A stretch of 23,509 nt of DNA from assembly GCA_008931825.1 (NCBI GenBank), contig QXVZ01024268.1, positions 1 to 23,509 on the forward strand, written 5' to 3'. How positions within the stretch are numbered: position 1 is the first letter of the stretch; each line of letters opens with the position of its first letter. The translations under genes were made by a program, and so were the position numbers. The DNA comes from Phallusia fumigata (taxonomy: Eukaryota; Chordata; Ascidiacea; Phlebobranchia; Ascidiidae). Shown here piece by piece: positions 18,706 through 23,509 of the stretch. Below the pieces are notes generated by a model that searched no databases, had not been told where the DNA came from, and was given only the letters and a program-made list of their open reading frames with translations.

Positions 18706-21700
18706 GTAAGTTTATTATATATTTCTACGAGTTAGAATGTGTCAAATAATAAAGTTATCATAAAATATTTAGATGATGGAAATATAAGACACGAACTTGA
18801 AGAGCAGCTTAATTAAAAACATAACTGCTATACAGCTTGTATATAGTAAATGTATTGTAAACGTACCGCTGTTAATACACTCACGATAACAGCAGCGATT
18901 ATTTACTGTAAAAAAGTTTTCTGGTAGTTATGTTTTTAATGAAAATATTTAAGTACATTGTTGTCCTTCAGACATAGCATTGGAGACTCTAATTACAAAT
19001 CCGAGTCACATCCAGTACTATCCCTACTACACTCATGCCGGAGCAGTCAACATGAAGAACTTGTTTGTGGCTACGATTCCAGGTAATACTAAGTTTTTTA
19101 GGATGCTGCACAGTGAATTTATTTCGTATCTTCCGAACTTTAGTTGGTGGTTTGATATGCACTGTATTGCTCAATGTGCAGCGGAATTTTTCTAGTTTAA
19201 TGCACACGATGCGGTAAAGTGGGCAACGAACCGCTATAAGATTTAAGGTATAAGATATAAGATTTAAACATTCATTTTACCCATTTATAATGCGGTACTT
19301 GTGTCAACGAGATGAAACTTAAACATAACGTAAGTTAACTAAGAATTCCAAGAAAACGACAAGCGGTTCATTTACGGTAGTACTCTAATCAAAAAGTAAC
19401 CTAATTGTTTTTCAGTGTCACAGCCTTGCAGTGCCGCGAAATCTCCCTGTGGCGCGGGCGCAAAGTGCACGAACATCAGCGGTTATGAGGTGAAATGCAC
19501 GTGCGATCCAGGCTACAATCAAACCTTCCAGTTGATCAAGGGCGTCAACGCGCCTGTGATGGTGGTTGGTACGAAAACCGCATGCCAAGGTACAAGCTTC
19601 TGTCCCACAAAACGCTAACTGGTAAATTGTGGTAATGTGGATGAATCAAAATAACTTGCATTGTCGGATTGTTGACATTAATCGACCTGCAACTAAGCGA
19701 GTGACGTCATCGTAGGGGGTCTGGCGTATTTCGATGTGATACAGTTCATCACAAAAGTATCGTTCATAACATTGAACAACTAAACGCTGTATATTGATAA
19801 AGGTTTGTTTGAAACCGAAATACAACATCACACACTATTAGGAGGCTAGGTAGTCTTTAGTATACGCCCGACAGCACGTATTTTTCGATAACAGTTATGG
19901 GCCCGGTATTTAAAAAAGTGACTAAACTTGCTTGGACACATATTTAGTAAGTAGTGCCTTATCTAAATTCACAGATGTGGACGAATGCATTGGAAACAGT
20001 ACAATTTGCGGAATCCACACTTTGAAATGTAACAACTACCCTGGTAGTTACAACTGCACGTGCAATAAAGGATATATGTTGGTTCCTCCCAAGAAGTGCA
20101 TAAGTGAGTTAAAGGTTGAGTTGAATTAACTTTGTATCTACTGATTTTACCTGATATTGTACAGAATACGACCCCTGCTACTACATGAACTGTCACGCAA
20201 ACTCATCATGTTCGAACGCCAGTGGAAAGTTCCAGTGCGTTTGCAACACAGGTTTTAGCGGAAACGGATCATATTGTACAGGTGATTTAATAACATGAGA
20301 GTTCCAAGGAAGTTTGAAAGAGAAACACGTTCTACTGTGTGTAGCACATAAGTAAGCGTTGTTATTGAATTTGGAGACTGCAAATTGCTCAGTTACCCAA
20401 TTAAAATATTACTTTGGATCGCATAGGCTAAAGTCACGTGTAAACAGAGGTCGTGAAACGAATAAATATACCACGTACCTTTAAAAATGTAAGTGTAGCG
20501 AACAATTTTGGGCTGATATCGGGTTTACCAACGAGCTTTCACGCAGTCACCGGTGTTTCTACAGATCAACTATAAAAAGTAGATAAAATCAACATCATGG
20601 TGTGATTACGTGCGACATAACAAGGTTACTGGTCGACTTTGTGATTAACTGAATAGCATCAAGCACTAAGGAAGCTGCAAGTTAAACACATTACTGAGTT
20701 TGTGCTGCGTTCGCAGATATCAACGAATGTACGAAAGGAACGGCGACATGTCACGCGAATGCATCTTGTACGAACACAGTGGGAAGTTACACGTGCAAGT
20801 GCAAGCCAGGATACTTCGGAGATGGACGCAACTGTTCTGGTAAGCGCAACCAATATCTCGAATGGCTTTGGTACAGACTCCCTACACTTTGGCTGTTGTC
20901 TCCCAAATGAAACTAAATTTGCTAAATTTTTAGATATGTTGATGTCGTTTATTACAAACCACGGTGTAGATAGCACACTGGTCGTCTAAATAATAGTGAC
21001 ATGTGAAACACCAGCATGCGCAGTTGCTAATGTGATTTACCCATGTCGCACACCTTCTTCACCGATTTCCACTTAACTACAAATCGAATCATTTTTCCAC
21101 ATGTTTTATCGTTCCAGCGTCAAAACTGATTGGCAACGTGCCCGCCATTATCTATAAGCTTGACTCATTTTAATTTTCGTTCTAGATGTTGATGAGTGCG
21201 CACTCAAAACCAACAATTGCTCCAAACAAGCTGTTTGTGCGAACACATTTGGAGGCCACACTTGCACATGTTTACCAGGTTACACCGGCAATGGCGAGGT
21301 TTGCACAGGTAAAATGTGAAGATAAACGACATGACCAATCGACTGTTGGTATTCCATTTTTGTCATTTTGAGTTCCGGAACGCCACGAAAATTATGTGAT
21401 CATTTGATTAAAGTACAATGGCGTGATTCGGTGTAGGAGTTGTAAAGGAAGGTTTTGTTCTAAATACAAGCCCTGCTTTTAGTCAGCATGTTTCACATGA
21501 GAAAGGTTTTTTGTTCTCGGGTTCTTGTAATCGTGAAATGCGAAGTTTCTTTCACAAAATTACATTTATCCGAAAATTAGTTGTTCGAGCTCCAGAAAGC
21601 ATTACCAACCTCGGTTGATGGTGGTTCGTTTAACTTTTTGACCCTGTAGTGGTGGAAACATGGTGTTTTTTAATAACGTTTCTATCTGAACGGGATGTCT

Positions 21701-22817
21701 ACCTGTCAAAAACGCAGGACGTTCGCAGGACTCTGATAATTAAGTTTGATCCACAATCGTTTTTTAGTTCAGTAGAAGATAATCTCATTTATACGAAGTG
21801 GTTTGCGAATTCTTAAAATCAGCAGAATTTGGGATGTTTACACCGGTGAATAAAGGAAGTGCTATTAGCTCAAGTAGTATGAACTCCTGTAACCTGAATA
21901 CAAGGGGCGGCAAAATCGTTGAATTCGTCACCGCAAACAAGACTGTAACACCAACAATGTGGACGCCAAAGCAATTAATCTACTTACATTAATCACGCCT
22001 CAAAGTTTTTCGTTACTAATACACGAACAAAGCGGCGTGGGTTTAGGGAAAGATCAAAACATTGCGCATTTCCGAAGTTTGTCCTTTGTTGACTGCACAA
22101 AGCGTGTTTAGAAACCGGGTTTAGGCGTACAACTGATAAGGGAAATTTGAACGTCACAAGCTAATACATCTAAGTTTGTTTATTGTTGTTTGCAGATATC
22201 AACGAATGCTTGCAACCCGGCAATGGCAATTGCACTCTATACGCCAATTGCGTTAACACACCAGGGAGCTTTCAATGTAAATGTCAAACTGGGTTCGCAT
22301 ATCAGGGAAAATTGTGCAAAGGTATGGATGATGTCCAAACATTACAACATAATTCATTAAACAAGGCTAAAAATGGATAAACGTACACCCTTGTAAAGCT
22401 CTTTGTTTACATGTCATCCAATATAAATCACCCTTGGGTAATGTGGACTTTTTAACCGATTACCAAATCATCAACAATTTTAGAGAGCTTAAATTTCACA
22501 ACCAAAGCAATGTCCCAAGACAAAATATACTTCACACACATTTGGATGTTGTTTTGACATCAAATAAACTTGTGCAGATGTAAACGAGTGTACGAATGGG
22601 CAGAACAAGTGCCACAAGGAAGCCACCTGCACTAACCACATTGGAAGCTACTCGTGTCATTGCAAGTACCCCGGCTTTGTCGGCAATGGAACATGGTGCA
22701 CCCGTGAGTTTGTATCTCGTGTTTTAAGATTTGGAAAAAAACGTTGTCTAAGCACACAAGTTTGCAACCTGTCCACTAAAAGAATTATTTTTTTCAGAAA
22801 CATGCCCTAAAATTTGA
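18621..22817 (+). CDS. Secreted or membrane-anchored protein with seven EGF-like domains (10 exons)
   Basis: Joining ten exons gives 377 codons. The N-terminus MKGFVLMLTMSVCMVG is a signal peptide; a short non-EGF region (to about residue 66) follows. EGF-like domains occupy roughly residues 67-123, 124-166, 167-205, 206-246, 247-287, 288-329 and 330-371, one per exon, each with six cysteines. Domains 2, 4, 5, 6 and 7 start DVDEC, DINEC, DVDEC, DINEC and DVNEC, the calcium-binding form; domains 2, 4, 6 and 7 also keep the C-x-N-x4-(F/Y)-x-C hydroxylation pattern. Introns 2-9 follow exons ending in phase 1, and all splice sites are GT-AG. Such proteins act in extracellular matrix, adhesion or receptors. 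I cannot assign an ortholog. The frame ends at TGA 22815-22817, but see the hydrophobic segment just beyond it. Confidence 0.88.
18813..18939. mobile_element. Foldback element (MITE-like) in intron 1
   Basis: TTAAAAACATAACTGC at the left and GTAGTTATGTTTTTAA at the right form inverted ends. Inside, TATAGTAAAT and ATTTACTGTA, and the GCTGTT/AACAGC pair, continue the symmetry over about 127 bp. No coding capacity. The target-site duplication is not clear. Confidence 0.65.
18972..19082 (+). CDS. EGF gene exon 2: N-terminal non-EGF region
   Basis: Acceptor CCTTCAG, donor CCAG|GTAATA, 37 codons including IALETLITNPSHIQYYPYY and NMKNLFVATIP. No cysteines and no domain I recognise. The phase-1 borders fit both neighbours. 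Confidence 0.8.
19083..19415 (+). other. Intron 2
   Basis: 333 bp. It contains a short direct repeat of ATAAGATTTAA/ATAAGATATAAGATTTAA near 19235-19268 and nothing else recognisable. Confidence 0.7.
19416..19589 (+). CDS. EGF gene exon 3: EGF-like domain 1, long last loop
   Basis: Acceptor TTGTTTTTCAG, donor CAAG|GTACAA. Six cysteines (PCSAAKSPCGAGAKC, VKCTC, TAC) with a 26-residue loop between the fifth and sixth, containing LIKGVNAPVMVVGT. It lacks a calcium-binding start. Confidence 0.88.
19590..19974 (+). other. Intron 3
   Basis: 385 bp bounded by GTACAA and TTCACAG. No EGF-like fragment or RNA gene seen. Confidence 0.7.
19975..20103 (+). CDS. EGF gene exon 4: calcium-binding EGF domain 2
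   Basis: Acceptor AATTCACAG, donor ATAA|GTGAGT. Starts DVDECIGNSTIC and has CNNYPGSYNC, which fits the Asn-hydroxylation consensus. Ends KGYMLVPPKKC. Confidence 0.95.
20165..20281 (+). CDS. EGF gene exon 5: EGF-like domain 3
   Basis: Acceptor ATTGTACAG, donor ACAG|GTGATT. Reads YDPCYYMNCHANSSC and CVCNTGFSGNGSYC. No D-x-D/N-E-C start, so it is probably not calcium-binding. Several N-x-S/T sites. It follows exon 4 after an intron of only 61 bp. Confidence 0.93.
20282..20716 (+). other. Intron 5
   Basis: 435 bp, AT-rich, no recognisable feature. Intron 6 (20840-21185, 346 bp) is similar; a plus frame runs from exon 6 into it without EGF-like content. Confidence 0.7.
20717..20839 (+). CDS. EGF gene exon 6: calcium-binding EGF domain 4
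   Basis: Acceptor GTTCGCAG, donor TCTG|GTAAGC. Starts DINECTKGTATC; CTNTVGSYTC fits the hydroxylation consensus; ends GYFGDGRNC. Confidence 0.95.
21186..21308 (+). CDS. EGF gene exon 7: EGF domain 5, altered consensus
   Basis: Acceptor TTCGTTCTAG, donor ACAG|GTAAAA. Starts DVDECALKTNNC, but CANTFGGHTC has His where the Asn-hydroxylation consensus expects Phe or Tyr. Ends GYTGNGEVC. Confidence 0.95.
21309..22195 (+). other. Intron 7, largest of the gene
   Basis: 887 bp. A 64-codon plus frame at 21798-21992 has no cysteine pattern and no convincing splice borders in phase 1, so I do not call it an exon. No remnant EGF exon is visible. Confidence 0.6.
22196..22321 (+). CDS. EGF gene exon 8: calcium-binding EGF domain 6
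   Basis: Acceptor TTGTTTGCAG, donor AAAG|GTATGG. Starts DINECLQPGNGNC, contains CVNTPGSFQCKC, ends YQGKLC. A decayed copy lies at 17235-17370. Confidence 0.95.
22578..22703 (+). CDS. EGF gene exon 9: calcium-binding EGF domain 7
   Basis: Acceptor CTTGTGCAG, donor ACCC|GTGAGT. Starts DVNECTNGQNKC, contains CTNHIGSYSCHC, ends FVGNGTWC. A decayed copy lies at 17649-17767. Confidence 0.95.
22798..22817 (+). CDS. EGF gene exon 10: short tail QTCPKI and TGA stop
   Basis: The strong acceptor TTTTTTTCAG joins in phase and gives six residues, including one extra cysteine, before TGA. A weaker AG at 22817-22818 (TTTGAG|AG) would also join in phase and skip the stop. Confidence 0.7.
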
Positions 22818-22818
22818 G

Positions 22819-22958
22819 AGGGAAGATTGATTTCCAAGATGACTTTAAATAGCTTGAAAACGTCGTTTATTTGTACAGTGTTATTATTGTTGTTATGTGT
22901 TTGTATGTTGTTGTGCGGTTGCATCTGCACTCGAACAAAGGTTTTGTGCCGTGTTTAA
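22819..22958 (+). other. In-frame transmembrane tail beyond the TGA
   Basis: In the same frame as exon 10, starting one codon after TGA: GRLISKMTLNSLKTS, then a 22-residue hydrophobic stretch beginning FICTVLLLLLCVCMLLC, then a cysteine-rich and basic end (CTRTKVLCRV) and TAA at 22956-22958. This fits a type I membrane anchor with a short cytoplasmic tail. It would be reached by splicing to the AG at 22817-22818 (417-residue protein) or by readthrough (424 residues). It is not a random shadow frame: the TAA is 24 bp from the poly(A) signal. Confidence 0.6.
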
Positions 22959-22981
22959 ACGCAACCCCTGTTTACCTTCAG

Positions 22982-22987
22982 AATAAA
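22982..22987 (+). terminator. Poly(A) signal AATAAA
   Basis: First canonical AATAAA after the gene, 165 bp past the TGA and 24 bp past the TAA of the transmembrane frame. It implies cleavage near 23000-23015, so the transcript would include the hydrophobic segment. Confidence 0.65.
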
Positions 22988-23009
22988 AATGGATAACGCA
23001 AACGGATTT

Positions 23010-23509
23010 ATTTTACCTAAACACTAAAACCCTGGCTTGCATATGTTTACATAACATTGTTTAAAGTTGAAATTAAAAACTGTAATTTTTTGTTGTCATT
23101 GAGAAACAATCTATAATCGAATCGAAACTCAGTTGTTTGTGGTAATACCGGATGCACATTCTAATTTATAACGAGTTTGGTACCGGGATGTGAGGTATAT
23201 ACACTCAGTGCGCTCACAGGATTAATTAACATACTATTTGACAGGATACTAAATCGTTCTTCGGCATATGCGTTAAATGCAATCCCGTGATTAACCGCTT
23301 TTTGCATAACATAATCGGGATGCAGTAAAAGCTGTGGGCAATGAATTTTTCGGACAATGCATATGGTACCGATTTTCGGGAATATTTACGGATCAGGAAA
23401 TTGCTCTGAAGCGTTGTAAATATGGGAACTGCAGGCACAATGCAAAAAGCGAAATCAGAGCTTGCGTTTACGTGATAAGCCTTACGCAGGGCTGGGTAAT
23501 TGCTTTTCC
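23010..23509. other. Downstream intergenic sequence
   Basis: About 500 bp after the EGF gene with no EGF exon, repeat copy or RNA gene that I can recognise. Open frames are short and without distinctive composition. Confidence 0.5.

Noticed and set aside
21798..21992. Possible extra exon in intron 7
   Set aside because: No six-cysteine pattern and no phase-1 AG...GT pair around it; all neighbouring exons already join in phase without it.
22798..22958. UGA as selenocysteine
   Set aside because: No convincing SECIS-like stem-loop with the AUGA/GA core was seen in the short region before the poly(A) signal, and the flanking residues do not resemble a redox motif.

Overview
The window looks like animal nuclear DNA, most likely from a compact, AT-rich invertebrate genome; a tunicate such as Ciona is my best guess. 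The evidence is a split gene with seven EGF-like domains on symmetric phase-1 exons, introns of about 60-890 bp, and a poly(A) signal 24 bp after the last reading frame. I see no prokaryotic gene organisation. Only one protein-coding gene can be reconstructed with confidence. One ambiguous base (n, 4359) lies in the left part.

Left and centre (1 to about 16,900): an old, diverged tandem array with a higher-order period of about 2.2-2.6 kb. A 130-140 bp anchor recurs at 3092, 5547, 8047, 10454, 13029 and 15241, and smaller units of about 0.93-0.97 kb are nested between about 11.2 and 13.1 kb. Much of the array reads best on the minus strand. There it repeatedly shows 3' splice-site motifs (TTTTGTTGCAG, TTTTTGTTTCAG), 5' splice-site motifs (GTAAGTAAAC, GTAAGCAAAC) and exon-sized blocks of about 80-120 nt. 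Most blocks carry stops or frameshifts. In the unit at 1436-2895 three open blocks chain in compatible phases and total 97 codons. I read the array as a decayed, or still transcribed, minus-strand multi-exon locus built by internal duplication. I cannot name its product.

The most unusual feature is a set of RNA-hairpin-like inverted repeats in this array. At least four unrelated stem sequences all present the self-complementary hexamer GTGCAC in the loop. Most lie about 64-110 nt upstream, on the minus strand, of an exon-like 3' splice site. Stem differences are mostly G-U wobbles when read on the minus strand but A-C mismatches on the plus strand, and one pair of copies shows compensatory change. 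This suggests minus-strand RNA structures able to form loop-loop (kissing) contacts between repeated introns.

Right side (about 16,900-23,509): first come degenerate remnants of two EGF exons (17,235-17,370 and 17,649-17,767), then a 166-bp-period tandem duplication, then the intact plus-strand gene (18,621-22,817). That gene encodes a signal peptide, a short N-terminal region and seven EGF-like domains, four of them with a full calcium-binding start (DVDEC, DINEC, DVNEC). The last exon reaches a TGA after six codons. In the same frame, just past that TGA, lies a strongly hydrophobic, cysteine-rich segment followed by basic residues, ending in TAA 24 bp before AATAAA. Alternative 3' splicing or readthrough could therefore switch a secreted product to a membrane-anchored one. 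The final 500 bp hold nothing I can identify.
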